Shown one piece after another: positions 34,831 through 43,423 of a stretch of DNA of 64,000 nt. Origin of the DNA: Streptococcus acidominimus (GTDB lineage Bacteria; Bacillota; Bacilli; Lactobacillales; Streptococcaceae); NCBI RefSeq assembly GCF_001921825.1, contig NZ_MSJL01000001.1, positions 1 to 64,000 on the forward strand, in the 5' to 3' direction. A model generated the notes under the pieces. The model was not told where the DNA came from and ran no database searches. It saw nothing but the letters and a program-made list of their open reading frames with translations. Position 1 is the first letter of the stretch; every line of letters begins with the position of its first letter. The position numbers and the translations under genes are program-made.

Positions 34831-36528
34831 CTAATCAAAATTATAGCCTGTCACTATCGGCTCACGTCCAGTTGTTTGATCTTTGAAATACTCATAATAG
34901 CTGAGCATCAAGAAAGAACCTTGGATATTGATGATATTGTCATAGCCATATCCTTTCAAGGCACAGATTGCATAGTAGCTGTTCCAAGATGTCCGACAAT
35001 GAATGTAAACGTGTCTATCCTTTGGAATTTCATCTAGGCGATCCCGAATTTCATCCAGAGGAATATTCACAGCTCCCTTGATATGAGCTGCTTCAAAGGC
35101 ATCTTTCCCGCGAACATCTAGAATGTATTCTCCATTTTGAACCAAGCTCCGCACACTTGTAACTGGTACCTGTTCATAAACACCATGTAAGTAGTTCAAA
35201 CCAACAATCCCTGCAAAATTCACGACATCCTTAGCCGTAGAAAAGGCTGGGGCATAACACAATTCCAACTCTTTCAGATCTTCTAAATAGCCACCCATGC
35301 TGATAACCGTTGCAATGACATTGATATTCTTAACAGGATTTCCCTTGCTGATTGCTTGAGCGCCAAGAACCTTACCAGTCGGATATTCATAGATGAGTTT
35401 AAAATGCATGGGAGAAGCTTCTGGCATTAAGCCCACACGGTCATTGGGAATCACTAGAGCAACACGGTAATCTATCCCTTGAGCCTGACAACTCTTTTCA
35501 TTGAGACCAGTTGCCGCTGCATTCAGAGCAAAAACTCGGATACAAGAGGAACCAATTACGCCACGGTTTGGCTGGGGTTTGCCAGATAAGGCATCTGCTA
35601 GATTTCTAGCCTGCTTCTGGGCAGGACCAGCTAGAGGCAAACGTATTTTTTTACCTGTCTGACGATGGGTCACCTCAATCGCATCCCCAATTGCATAGAC
35701 ATCTGGCAAATTGGTCTGGTAGGTCGCATCTACCGCAATCGCTCCCGTTTCTCCTAGTTGAATCCCAGATGCAACCGCAAACTCCACATCAGGTGTCACA
35801 CCAATTGCCATAATCACCGCTTGAGCAGGCAAGATTTTTCCGCTAGACAGGCGTACGCTGTCTCCTGTAATCTCCTCAACCGCATCTTCCAAAATGAGGT
35901 TCACACCATTATCCAGAAGTTCTTTGTGCAACATTTGAACCATATCCTCATCAAAAGGTGTCATAATTTGCGGACTTGCTTCAACTAAATGAACGGTTTT
36001 GCCAGCTTTTTTCAAGCATTCCGCCATTTCTACACCAATAAAGCCACCTCCAACTACAACCAGCTCTTCTGCTGCTTCCACTGTCAAATGATGCGCAATA
36101 GCCCGCACATCAGATACATTTTTCAGACTAAAGACATGCGAACTGTCAATTCCTTTAATGGATCGTGGTAAGATAGCTTTTGCCCCAGGGGATAAAATCA
36201 AGGCATCATAACCATCTTCAAACTCCTCACCCGTTTCCAGATTTTTAACAACTACCTTATGCTGGTCTGGGAGGATACTGATTACCTCATGGCGAACCTT
36301 AACATCTAGGTTATAGGTCTGTTTTAAACTAGCCGCATCATAAAAAATCAAATCGTCAATAGCTGCAACTTCTCCACTAAAATAGTTAGGCAGGCAACAA
36401 TTTGAAAAAGAAACATCATATCCCTTATCGTAGATTTGAATGGGAACATGTTCATCGATCCGGCGTAGTCTAGCAGCGACCGAGGCTCCTCCTGCAACAC
36501 CACCGACAACGATATATTTCTTAGACAT
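34831..36528 (-). CDS. CoA-disulfide reductase with C-terminal rhodanese domain
   Basis: A 565-residue flavoprotein of the CoADR-RHD type, which reduces CoA disulfide, persulfides or polysulfides with NAD(P)H. Residues 1-450: FAD fold (YIVVGGVAGGASVAARLR), active-site Cys in SNCCLPNYFSG (Cys44/45), the second dinucleotide fold VVVGGGFIGVEMAE and FAD loop VYAIGDAIEV. Residues about 465-560 are rhodanese, with LDVRGKDAFEAAHIKGAVNI and catalytic Cys in YIHCRTSWNS. ATG at 36528 follows AAGGAGGAAG. It is the first gene of the sulfur operon; the promoter carries an 18-bp palindrome. Confidence 0.92.
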   Translation of the reverse strand: MSKKYIVVGGVAGGASVAARLRRIDEHVPIQIYDKGYDVSFSNCCLPNYFSGEVAAIDDLIFYDAASLKQTYNLDVKVRHEVISILPDQHKVVVKNLETGEEFEDGYDALILSPGAKAILPRSIKGIDSSHVFSLKNVSDVRAIAHHLTVEAAEELVVVGGGFIGVEMAECLKKAGKTVHLVEASPQIMTPFDEDMVQMLHKELLDNGVNLILEDAVEEITGDSVRLSSGKILPAQAVIMAIGVTPDVEFAVASGIQLGETGAIAVDATYQTNLPDVYAIGDAIEVTHRQTGKKIRLPLAGPAQKQARNLADALSGKPQPNRGVIGSSCIRVFALNAAATGLNEKSCQAQGIDYRVALVIPNDRVGLMPEASPMHFKLIYEYPTGKVLGAQAISKGNPVKNINVIATVISMGGYLEDLKELELCYAPAFSTAKDVVNFAGIVGLNYLHGVYEQVPVTSVRSLVQNGEYILDVRGKDAFEAAHIKGAVNIPLDEIRDRLDEIPKDRHVYIHCRTSWNSYYAICALKGYGYDNIINIQGSFLMLSYYEYFKDQTTGREPIVTGYNFD

Positions 36529-36566
36529 TTTCTTCCTCCTTAGTTTGTGATATTTTTTTCAAACTT

Positions 36567-36595
36567 ATTTTAACATTCAATTGAATGTTCGTCAA
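36567..36595 (-). promoter_or_regulatory. Promoter with 18-bp palindromic operator before the CoADR operon
   Basis: Minus-strand TTGACG (36595-36590) and TAAAAT (36572-36567) are 17 bases apart, and the spacer is almost exactly the palindrome AACATTCAATTGAATGTT (36589-36572). The ArsR-rhodanese regulator at the end of this cluster is the obvious candidate to bind it; that link is inference. Confidence 0.8.
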
Positions 36596-36599
36596 TACC

Positions 36600-36812
36600 T
36601 TCTCGTAAAATTATCTCCAACTTCTATCTTTTCCTCATATTCCTGGCAAATCAGCTTCTTTTACTCTCATTTCTGTACCGCAGGTATAATCTGCAACAGC
36701 TATGTCTTTTTTATCCGAATTTTTAGGATAAACTCAATTTAACAAGGTGTGAGAGCCTTAAAAGCACACGGTGAAAAGAGAAAAAACTTTCATATTTTTT
36801 AAAATCAGAATA
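36600..36812. other. Intergenic stretch with degenerate palindromic-unit repeat
   Basis: Between the CoADR promoter and the MATE terminator. ATGTCTTTTTTATCCGAATT, then AGGATAAACTCAATTTAAC and AAGGTGTGAGAGCCTTAAA, match the tail and head of the 112-bp family loosely. Nothing coding or otherwise regulatory is apparent. Confidence 0.4.
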
Positions 36813-36813
36813 G

Positions 36814-36845
36814 AAAAAATGCCTTGGATTTTCCAAGACATTTTA
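36814..36845 (-). terminator. Terminator of the MATE gene
   Basis: Minus-strand AAAATGTCTTGG and CCAAGGCATTTT pair (one mismatch) around AAAAT and run into further T. The 5' arm contains the stop codon region. Confidence 0.75.
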
Positions 36846-38201
36846 GGGTGATGATTTCTGTTTTATGGCTCTTTTGGCAACTATCTTCAAGCGTAGGTTC
36901 AAGGATATGCCGCAAACGAAAATACCGACGACCAGTCCAATCCAATAGGCGAATGGGCCTAGCGAGGTTCGGCTATCGAGGAAAAAAGCGATTGGGAAGG
37001 TCAAGCTCCAAAAAGAAACGAGACCGATGATAAAGGGCATTGTCGTATCCTTATACCCCCGTAAGATGCCCTGTATTGGTGCTGTGAAGGCATCTGCTAG
37101 TTGGAAAAAGAGGGCGTAGATCAGAAACTGGGAAGTCAATTGAATAAAGGCTGGATCCTGTCCATAAAGACTTGCGACCATTGGGCGAAAGAAATACAGA
37201 AAGGATAGGTTGATAGAGGCAAATCCCATAGCGATCCAACGCCCCAAACGGCTGTATTCCTTAACATCTTGCCGACGACCAGCTCCGACTTCATAAGAAA
37301 TCACTATCGGCAAGGCTGCAGAGATACTTAAAGGAAAGGCATAAAGAAGCGTCGCAAAATTCATGGCAGCCTGATGTGAGGCAATCACTTGCGAAGAGAA
37401 TTGAGACATGTACAGTCCTACGACTGCGAAAATCGCAACTTCCGCAAATATTTGAAGACCAATCGGTAGTCCTAAACGTAAGTCTTCCTTGATAAAAGAA
37501 AGGTCAAAGGAAGTCTTTTTCCAAATCTGATAGTCTTTCATTTTCGGATGACGGCGCATGACCCAGATGACAACCCCTAGAACAGCCCAATAAGCCAGAG
37601 CTGTTCCTAGACCTGTCCCTGCTCCTCCTAATCTTGGAAGACCCCATTTTCCATAAATTAAGAGATAGTTAAAGAAAGAATTAAAAGGAACGATTAAGAG
37701 CATCAAATACATGGACAATCTCGTCAAGCCCAGTGAGTCAAAAAAGGAACGGAACACGCTAAACAATAAAAGCGGTAAAATACCAATCGCAATATAGAGC
37801 AGGTACTGCTCTGCCACCTGAAAGACGGCACTTTCGAGATCGAGGAGGCGCAAGATTGGAACTGCTCCCCAGAAGACGAGAATGAATAAAAGGAGAGCTA
37901 GACCGAGTGCCAAGTAGATAAAATGGTGCAATTCCTGTCGAATCCGTTCCTGATTTCCTCGTCCCAGATGTTGACCAATAATCGGGACAAGGGCTGATAC
38001 AATTCCCGTTAAAAGGGCAAAGAAAGGATTCCATAAACTGGTCGCCATTGACACACCTGCCAGATCTACCGTGCTATACTGCCCCGTCATCATGGTATCG
38101 ATAAAGCTGGCTGAAAAATTAGCAAATTGATAGACTAAAAGGGGGATAAAAATCGTTAAAAATAAGGAAACTTTTTCTTTCCAAGTTGTCGTTTGATGCA
38201 T
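36843..38201 (-). CDS. MATE family efflux transporter
   Basis: A 452-residue membrane protein with about twelve helices in two similar halves, typical of NorM-type multidrug and toxic compound extruders that use Na+ or H+ gradients. Typical segments are FIDTMMTGQYSTVDLAGVSM in helix 1-2 and LGLPIGLQIFAEVAIFAVVG at the start of the second half. The substrate cannot be told. It is monocistronic: promoter at 38256-38284, terminator at its stop. Confidence 0.9.
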   Translation of the reverse strand: MHQTTTWKEKVSLFLTIFIPLLVYQFANFSASFIDTMMTGQYSTVDLAGVSMATSLWNPFFALLTGIVSALVPIIGQHLGRGNQERIRQELHHFIYLALGLALLLFILVFWGAVPILRLLDLESAVFQVAEQYLLYIAIGILPLLLFSVFRSFFDSLGLTRLSMYLMLLIVPFNSFFNYLLIYGKWGLPRLGGAGTGLGTALAYWAVLGVVIWVMRRHPKMKDYQIWKKTSFDLSFIKEDLRLGLPIGLQIFAEVAIFAVVGLYMSQFSSQVIASHQAAMNFATLLYAFPLSISAALPIVISYEVGAGRRQDVKEYSRLGRWIAMGFASINLSFLYFFRPMVASLYGQDPAFIQLTSQFLIYALFFQLADAFTAPIQGILRGYKDTTMPFIIGLVSFWSLTFPIAFFLDSRTSLGPFAYWIGLVVGIFVCGISLNLRLKIVAKRAIKQKSSP

Positions 38202-38255
38202 GATACTACCTGTTTTCTAAGTGAAATGTTCACCTATAAGAGGTGCTAAGTCTTC

Positions 38256-38284
38256 ATTTTAAGGAAGAAAGAGTAAAAAGTCAA
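38256..38284 (-). promoter_or_regulatory. Promoter of the MATE gene
   Basis: Minus-strand TTGACT (38284-38279), 17-base spacer, TAAAAT (38261-38256). A small CACCT/AGGTG hairpin (38232-38245) lies in the leader. The remaining stretch from 38285 to 38575 shows no recognisable feature. Confidence 0.65.
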
Positions 38285-38575
38285 CTAAGAACCTATGGAC
38301 ACAGGAGAGAGCCTCCAATCCCAGAAAGTATCTTTGGTATTTTAGGAAACTCTTGACAATCTGCCCCAAATAAAGGGTGGACAAGAGAGGTAAAACTAAC
38401 TTCATGATGACCTAACTATCATCCAGATGAATCCTTTTTCCTAAAGGGAGAGCTATCAAAACAATAAGATGACCTTGCTTCTATTGGAAGAAGGTTGTCG
38501 TAAGGGGTCATTCCACCCTAGCTTTTCAAGGAATTTTAAATAAAAAGCATCAGTATGAGAGCTATTTTCTATAGT

Positions 38576-38738
38576 TATAGTTGTTTAGTTTACTTTTAGT
38601 ACTAGCTCCAACAGTCTGGGGAGAGACTGTTGGAGGTGGGAAATGAAGAAAACGAAGTTTTCGTTAAAAGTCGCAGGTAGTACTGAAATACAGCAAGACG
38701 AGTTAACGAAGTAATAAAAGATAAACTAAATGACTATA
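38576..38738. repeat. RUP-like element carrying one two-hairpin cassette (163 bp)
   Basis: Ends TATAGTTGTTTAGTTTAC and ATAAACTAAATGACTATA are inverted. Between the two AGTACT arms, where the 107-bp copy has only a short loop, lies one cassette: CAACAGTCTGGGGAGAGACT hairpin, linker GGAGGTGGGAAATGAAG, hairpin AAAACGAAGTTTT. The rest matches the cassette-free copies closely. Confidence 0.8.
38643..38714 (+). other. Possible 23-codon micro-ORF inside the RUP-like cassette
   Basis: ATG at 38643 is preceded by GGAGG with a six-base gap, an ideal ribosome site formed by the cassette linker. The frame runs 23 codons (MKKTKFSLKVAGSTEIQQDE then LTK) to TAA at 38712. The stem hairpin encodes the first residues. 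Nothing shows transcription; it may be a chance result of the linker sequence. Confidence 0.2.
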
Positions 38739-38778
38739 CTAATCGCTCCAAGACTCCTGACTATCTATCGGTTTTCTC

Positions 38779-38814
38779 TAAAAATAAAACTGCTGAATAA
38801 GTATATCCAGCAGT
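38779..38814 (-). terminator. Terminator of guaC
   Basis: Minus-strand ACTGCTG and CAGCAGT flank GATATACTTATT and are followed by TTTATTTTT, 13 bases past the guaC stop. Confidence 0.8.
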
Positions 38815-38826
38815 GTCTGTGCATGA

Positions 38827-39810
38827 TTAGTGGGCATCGCCATTCCAGATAGAGTTTTTCACGATCACATAGTCTACGTGCTTCAAGCTCGAAATGTCCT
38901 TTCCGCCTGCGTAGGAAATAGAACTTTGTAGGTCTTGCTCCATTTCAATTAAGGTATCTTTCAAGTGCCCTTTGGCTGGTAGAAGAATTTTCTTTCCTTC
39001 AACATTTTTATAAGCACCTTTTTGGTATTCGGAGGCAGAACCGTAGTATTCCTTGAATTGTTCGCCATCAATTTCAACCGTTTTCCCTGGGCTTTCAATG
39101 TGTCCTGCAAAGAGCGAACCAATCATGACCATGCTCGCTCCAAAACGAATGGATTTCGCAATGTCACCGTGGGTACGAATGCCACCGTCTGCGATAATCG
39201 GTTTGCGCGCAGCTTTGGCACACCAACGCAAGGCAGCCAACTGCCAACCACCAGTACCAAAACCAGTTTTTACCTTGGTAATGCAGACTTTACCAGGTCC
39301 GATACCCACCTTGGTCGCATCTGCTCCAGCATTTTCTAATTCACGAACTGCTTCTGGCGTACCAACATTTCCAGCGATAACAAAGGTTTCAGGCAATTCT
39401 TTCTTGATATGCCGAATCATTTGAATAACACTGTCTGCATGACCATGAGCAATATCAATGGTGATATATTCAGGTGCGTCCTCTTTTAACTGGGTCACAA
39501 AATCATATTCGTAGTCTTTCACCCCAACTGAAATGGAGGCGATTAAACCTTGTTCGTGCATGCGTTTGATAAAAGGAATCCGACCCGCTTCGTCAAAACG
39601 GTGCATGATATAGAAGTAACCATCTTTGGCTAGTTGCTCCGCAACGTTTTCGTCGATAATGGTCTGCATATTGGCAGGTACAACAGGTAATTTGAAGCTA
39701 TGGCTCCCCAAGGTCACTTGCGTATCTGCCTCTGTACGGCTCTTGATGATACATTTATTTGGAATCAATTGAATGTCTTCATAGTCAAAAATAGGGAATT
39801 CGTTTAGCAT
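38827..39810 (-). CDS. guaC: GMP reductase
   Basis: A 327-residue TIM-barrel enzyme that deaminates GMP to IMP with NADPH, feeding guanine nucleotides back to the adenine branch. Signatures: [13 protein letters not shown] near the N-terminus, the catalytic loop [18 protein letters not shown] with the nucleophile Cys, and phosphate-site [18 protein letters not shown]. The longer C-terminal flap [20 protein letters not shown] identifies the GuaC2 type of Firmicutes. Preceded by AAAGGAGAGC and a consensus promoter with upstream PurBox-like sites. Confidence 0.95.
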   Translation of the reverse strand: MLNEFPIFDYEDIQLIPNKCIIKSRTEADTQVTLGSHSFKLPVVPANMQTIIDENVAEQLAKDGYFYIMHRFDEAGRIPFIKRMHEQGLIASISVGVKDYEYDFVTQLKEDAPEYITIDIAHGHADSVIQMIRHIKKELPETFVIAGNVGTPEAVRELENAGADATKVGIGPGKVCITKVKTGFGTGGWQLAALRWCAKAARKPIIADGGIRTHGDIAKSIRFGASMVMIGSLFAGHIESPGKTVEIDGEQFKEYYGSASEYQKGAYKNVEGKKILLPAKGHLKDTLIEMEQDLQSSISYAGGKDISSLKHVDYVIVKNSIWNGDAH

Positions 39811-39885
39811 TTCAGCTCTCCTTTAAAATAATGACCTACCTATGCTCTTTTGCATCGCTACGCCTTTCGTGCGTTTCCTTTATTT

Positions 39886-39991
39886 ATTATACAGGAATGT
39901 TTGGTTTTTGTCAATTTCAAAACTCTGTTATTTTTTAACGTTCGTTATTTTTATATAAAAAGATATTCAAGAATAACTTTCGTTCGTTTTT
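39886..39991 (-). promoter_or_regulatory. guaC promoter with two upstream PurBox-like sites
   Basis: Minus-strand TTGACA (39914-39909), 17-base spacer, TATAAT (39891-39886). Upstream are two ACGAACG motifs: ATAACGAACGTTA near 39948-39936 and AAAACGAACGAAAG near 39991-39978. They resemble the streptococcal PurR recognition core CCGAAC with one mismatch. Promoter is firm; the PurR sites are tentative. Confidence 0.6.
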
Positions 39992-40002
39992 TCCTCTTTT
40001 CT

Positions 40003-40033
40003 GATATAAAAATCGCAACCTAGCGACTGCGAT
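40003..40033 (-). terminator. Terminator of nth
   Basis: Minus-strand ATCGCA and TGCGAT enclose ten bases and are followed by TTTTAT, about nine bases past the nth stop. Confidence 0.6.
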
Positions 40034-40041
40034 AAAAGGAA

Positions 40042-40665
40042 TCAATCAAATTCATAGAGTTGAGGATAGCTACTGCACTCGGGATTCTTGGGATGGCAAA
40101 CCTCACGACCAAAATAAATCATGGCTTGATGGGCTTTAAGCCACAGTTCTTTAGGCAGCACCTCCATGACACACTTTTCCGTCTCTAATGGTGTTGCTGA
40201 TTTTTTAACAATATCATGATGCTTACAGATACGACCGACATGGGTGTCCACCGCAAAAGCAGAGATCCCAAAGCCCACACTCATGACCACATTCGCCGTC
40301 TTGCGCCCAACTCCTGATAAGGCTTCCAACTCTTCTCTAGTCTGCGGCACTACCCCATCATGTTGATCGAGCAATTGCTGGGCACACTCTTTGAGAAACT
40401 TGGCCTTGTTGCGATACAAGCCCAGCCTTGAAATATAGCCCGCAATTTCAGACTCACTAGCCGCTGCCATCTTCTCTGGGGTCGGTAGCTTCTCAAAGAG
40501 GGCAGGGGTTACCTTATTAACTGCTGCATCGGTCGTTTGAGCAGATAGCATGACTGCTACCAATAATTCAAAATGGTTGCGAAAATCCAGACTAGGTTTG
40601 GCATCCGGATAGAGGGCAATAATTTCTTCAATCACTTTTCGTGCACGTTTTTTTGATAATACCAT
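40042..40665 (-). CDS. nth: Endonuclease III
   Basis: A 207-residue DNA glycosylase/AP lyase that removes oxidised pyrimidines. The helix-hairpin-helix LEALSGVGRKTANVV holds catalytic Lys122, and FAVDTHVGRI holds Asp140. The C-terminal iron-sulfur motif is incomplete: Cys190 and Cys197 (CHPKNPEC) are kept but the next two cluster cysteines are missing (SSYPQLYEFD). I believe this is usual in streptococcal Nth, so the protein is probably cluster-free yet active. An extended -10 (TGCTATAAT) at 40706-40701 may be its promoter. Confidence 0.93.
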   Translation of the reverse strand: MVLSKKRARKVIEEIIALYPDAKPSLDFRNHFELLVAVMLSAQTTDAAVNKVTPALFEKLPTPEKMAAASESEIAGYISRLGLYRNKAKFLKECAQQLLDQHDGVVPQTREELEALSGVGRKTANVVMSVGFGISAFAVDTHVGRICKHHDIVKKSATPLETEKCVMEVLPKELWLKAHQAMIYFGREVCHPKNPECSSYPQLYEFD

Positions 40666-40706
40666 ATAGGGTCACTTCTTTCCGTTTTTCACTGTCTATT
40701 ATTATA

Positions 40707-41089
40707 GCATAGTGCTAGGACAAATGGAAAAAAGTCGTTTGGGAGAATAAACGCAAGCTCCAATCTTTTCCTTGCTCCACAGTGCTAGTAGCGGCTTTTA
40801 CTCTTTATTTCAGGCTAAACTTTCCAAAAAGAGACCGGGAGATTAGAAATGTCCAATGACCCCAGATAGGAAGCTTTCGGAGGTTGAAACAACTTTCCTA
40901 GATAAAATAGTCGCCAAATAAAGGGGCTACCTCATTATGAACTCGCAAGATTGATGTTTTCCTAAGGAAAATCTAGCATGCTCCTAGCTAGGAGTATGCG
41001 CTAACTAGAATGTTCCCAACTCTATTTTTATAAGTCTCAACAATTCTACACATCAAATCAGAAGATCCATAGGTGATACGCCGTGAGGC
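40707..41089. other. Intergenic stretch with decayed palindromic repeats
   Basis: A 24-bp near-palindrome GCATGCTCCTAG/CTAGGAGTATGC (40976-40999) could act as a weak terminator for the histidine kinase gene on the minus strand. AACAACTTTCCTAGATAAAA (about 40890) resembles AACAACTCCTAGACAAAAT of the 112-bp family. Otherwise nothing recognisable. Confidence 0.4.
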
Positions 41090-42748
41090 TTAGCGATTGA
41101 TAGGAAAGCTGACAGTCATAGTCGTACCTTGACCTAAGTGACTGTCCACCTCAATCGTTGCACCGTGAACCTGTAAGGCATACTTGACAATGGATAGACC
41201 TAAGCCTGTTCCCCCCACCTGCTTGGAGCGGCTTTTGTCTGCCCGATAAAAGCGTTCAAAAATGCGCTCCTTATCAGCAGCGGCAATGCCCAAGCCTGTA
41301 TCTACTACTTGCAGGGCAATCGTGTCCTGATGTTGCGACAATTCGATCGTCACCTGCCCCTTCTCTTTATTGTATTTGATAGCATTATCACAAAGATTGT
41401 AGATAATGGATTGTAAGAGGGTTGGATTTCCCTTATAGTAAACACTGTCAGCTTTTAGGGTAACGGAAAGCTCCTTTTGTTTCATTTTTTCTTGTAATCC
41501 AGTCAATACTTGCTCGATAAGGCTTGCCATGTCCACTACTTCTTTGTGAATTTTTCCTCCCTCATCCAACTGGGCTAATTGTAAAATATCTTCTACTAAT
41601 TGGATCATCCGCTTGCTCTCTTGGTAAATCTTCTCAGAGAATAATTGAACGTTTTCTGGAGAAGCTAGACCTGATTGAAGCATTTCAGAGTAGCCGAATA
41701 AAATATGCAACGGGGTTCGTAATTCATGGGAGACTGTCGCTGTAAATTCTCTTCGGAGCTTGTCGAGATAGTATTGCTCTGTCACATCAAAGAAGAGGAT
41801 AACAGCACCCGTCTGCTCTGCTTCTGCCCAAATAGGTCGAATAAGCACCTTGCTCTGCCTCTCTCCAAGCTCAAAAACTCTCTCTGCCTTTTGACCATTC
41901 AGCCCCTCTTCCAAGATTTCTTTCAACCCTATATGGCGCGAAAAGGCAGGAATGATTTGACCAATGCTTGAGCGCTCCAACCCTAGAAGTTGTCCTGCCG
42001 CCCCATTGTAGGAGACCAAGTGACCTCTTTTATCTACAATGATCATCCCCTCTTTCATTTTTGAAATAATGGTGTCAAATTCTTCCCTTTTTTGTCGGAG
42101 TAAACGTTCTTTTTCTGCCAGCTGGGTCTGATGCTGCTCCAAGCGCTTTAACAAGGGAGAAAGTTCGACATAGACATCATTTTCAAACGGTTTTTCCAGA
42201 TCCAATTTTTCAAGTGGCTCCAATAACTTTCGCGAAATTCTCCTGGCGATAAACAGGGAACCCAAACTGGATAAAATAAAAAGCAAGCCCATCCAAGGAG
42301 TCAGCTGCCCTAGTAGAACCCAGATCGTATGTTGGGACAAGGACAAGCGCAGGACTGTCCCATCCGCCAGACGTTGAGCTGAATAGAGCAAGCGTTGGGT
42401 AAGGGTGTCTGATTGGCGGATGCTTCGACCACTCCCTAGCTCCTGTGCCTCTCTGACCTCCTCGCGGTCACCATGGTTGTCGAGCTGTTTGGCTACTTTC
42501 TCCGAATCATAGAGCACACCACCATCAGGTGCAATCCAAGTGATGCGGAGTTCCTTGCTATCGAGTTGCTCTAAGTAGCGAAATCCCTCTTGTTCTACCG
42601 CCTGCGCAATCAAACTCGTCTGGGTTTCTAATTGCTCCAATTGTAGCTCGGAAAAATAGTGGAAGAGATAGCCCAAGATGAGCAGAACAGTCCCAAGAAA
42701 AATTCCCATCGTCGATAGAAAAATGGCGCGAAAGATTTTCTTAGTCAT
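41090..42748 (-). CDS. Sensor histidine kinase, PhoR/PnpS-type
   Basis: A 552-residue membrane kinase that senses an outer signal and phosphorylates the adjacent regulator. Helix 1 (about 8-30) and helix 2 (about 150-172) enclose an extracytoplasmic domain; a PAS domain follows (EEFDTIISKMKEGMIIVDKR), then HisKA with TVSHELRTPLHILFGYSEML, and the ATPase boxes NLCDNAIKYN, DTGLGI and GGTGLGLSIV. ATG at 42748 overlaps the regulator's last codons and has GGAGG ahead; the longer frame is unlikely. Position after pst-phoU suggests control of phosphate starvation genes. Confidence 0.9.
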   Translation of the reverse strand: MTKKIFRAIFLSTMGIFLGTVLLILGYLFHYFSELQLEQLETQTSLIAQAVEQEGFRYLEQLDSKELRITWIAPDGGVLYDSEKVAKQLDNHGDREEVREAQELGSGRSIRQSDTLTQRLLYSAQRLADGTVLRLSLSQHTIWVLLGQLTPWMGLLFILSSLGSLFIARRISRKLLEPLEKLDLEKPFENDVYVELSPLLKRLEQHQTQLAEKERLLRQKREEFDTIISKMKEGMIIVDKRGHLVSYNGAAGQLLGLERSSIGQIIPAFSRHIGLKEILEEGLNGQKAERVFELGERQSKVLIRPIWAEAEQTGAVILFFDVTEQYYLDKLRREFTATVSHELRTPLHILFGYSEMLQSGLASPENVQLFSEKIYQESKRMIQLVEDILQLAQLDEGGKIHKEVVDMASLIEQVLTGLQEKMKQKELSVTLKADSVYYKGNPTLLQSIIYNLCDNAIKYNKEKGQVTIELSQHQDTIALQVVDTGLGIAAADKERIFERFYRADKSRSKQVGGTGLGLSIVKYALQVHGATIEVDSHLGQGTTMTVSFPINR

Positions 42749-43418
42749 TCCCGACCTCCAAGAGATAACCGACACCCCTGACTGTTTTTATATAGGCTGC
42801 TGCAGAGCCTAGTTTCTGGCGCAGGGTTCCAATATGAACATCTACTGTCCGAGTCTCTCCTAGAAAATCCTGCCCCCAGACCTTGTCCAGCAATTCCTGC
42901 CTGGTAAACACTCGTTGAGGTGCCCGAATAAGTAGTTTTAGTAGTTCAAACTCTTTCAAAGTCAACTCTAATTTCTTTTCTTCCACGACTACCCGATGTC
43001 GTGCCAGATCCAGCTCAATGACCCCGTATTGCAACTGTTCTTCCTGTTCCGTTTTTTTGACACGGCGGAGAACAGCCTTGATCCGGGAAATCATTTCCAT
43101 CATTCCAAAAGGCTTGACCAGATAGTCATCTGCTCCTAGATCCAGACTTTGTACCTTGTCAAATTCTGTTCCTTTAGCTGTTGCCATCATCACTGGTACA
43201 TGGCGAGTTGCAGCATTTTTCTGTAACTCTTCGAGGATGGATACGCCATCCTGACCGGGCATCATCACGTCTAGGATAATCAGGTCTGGAAGTTTTTCTT
43301 TCAGCTCTTTCCAAAAACCAGTTGCTTCTGAAAAGCCTTTAGCCTCAAAACCGGCGGTTTTAAGGCTATACAGCATTAGTTCTCGAATGGCATCATCATC
43401 TTCTACACAGTAGATCAT
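42741..43418 (-). CDS. Response regulator, PhoB/OmpR family
   Basis: A 225-residue regulator. The receiver domain (1-120) has CVEDDDAIREL, phospho-acceptor Asp50 in LIILDVMMPGQDG and Lys in DYLVKPFGMMEM. The winged-helix output domain (about 130-225) contains LTLKEFELLKLLIRAPQRVF and VDVHIGTLRQKLG. The start is set at 43418, just after the phoU stop, with GGAAGGGTGAAG as ribosome site; the longer frame would run back into phoU. It overlaps the kinase start by eight bases. The probable target is the Pho-box-like repeat before pstS. Confidence 0.92.
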   Translation of the reverse strand: MIYCVEDDDAIRELMLYSLKTAGFEAKGFSEATGFWKELKEKLPDLIILDVMMPGQDGVSILEELQKNAATRHVPVMMATAKGTEFDKVQSLDLGADDYLVKPFGMMEMISRIKAVLRRVKKTEQEEQLQYGVIELDLARHRVVVEEKKLELTLKEFELLKLLIRAPQRVFTRQELLDKVWGQDFLGETRTVDVHIGTLRQKLGSAAAYIKTVRGVGYLLEVGND

Positions 43419-43423
43419 TCTCT

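Noticed and set aside
42748-42775. Longer N-terminus of the histidine kinase starting at 42775
   Set aside because: It would begin inside the regulator gene without a ribosome site; ATG at 42748 has GGAGG at a good distance.
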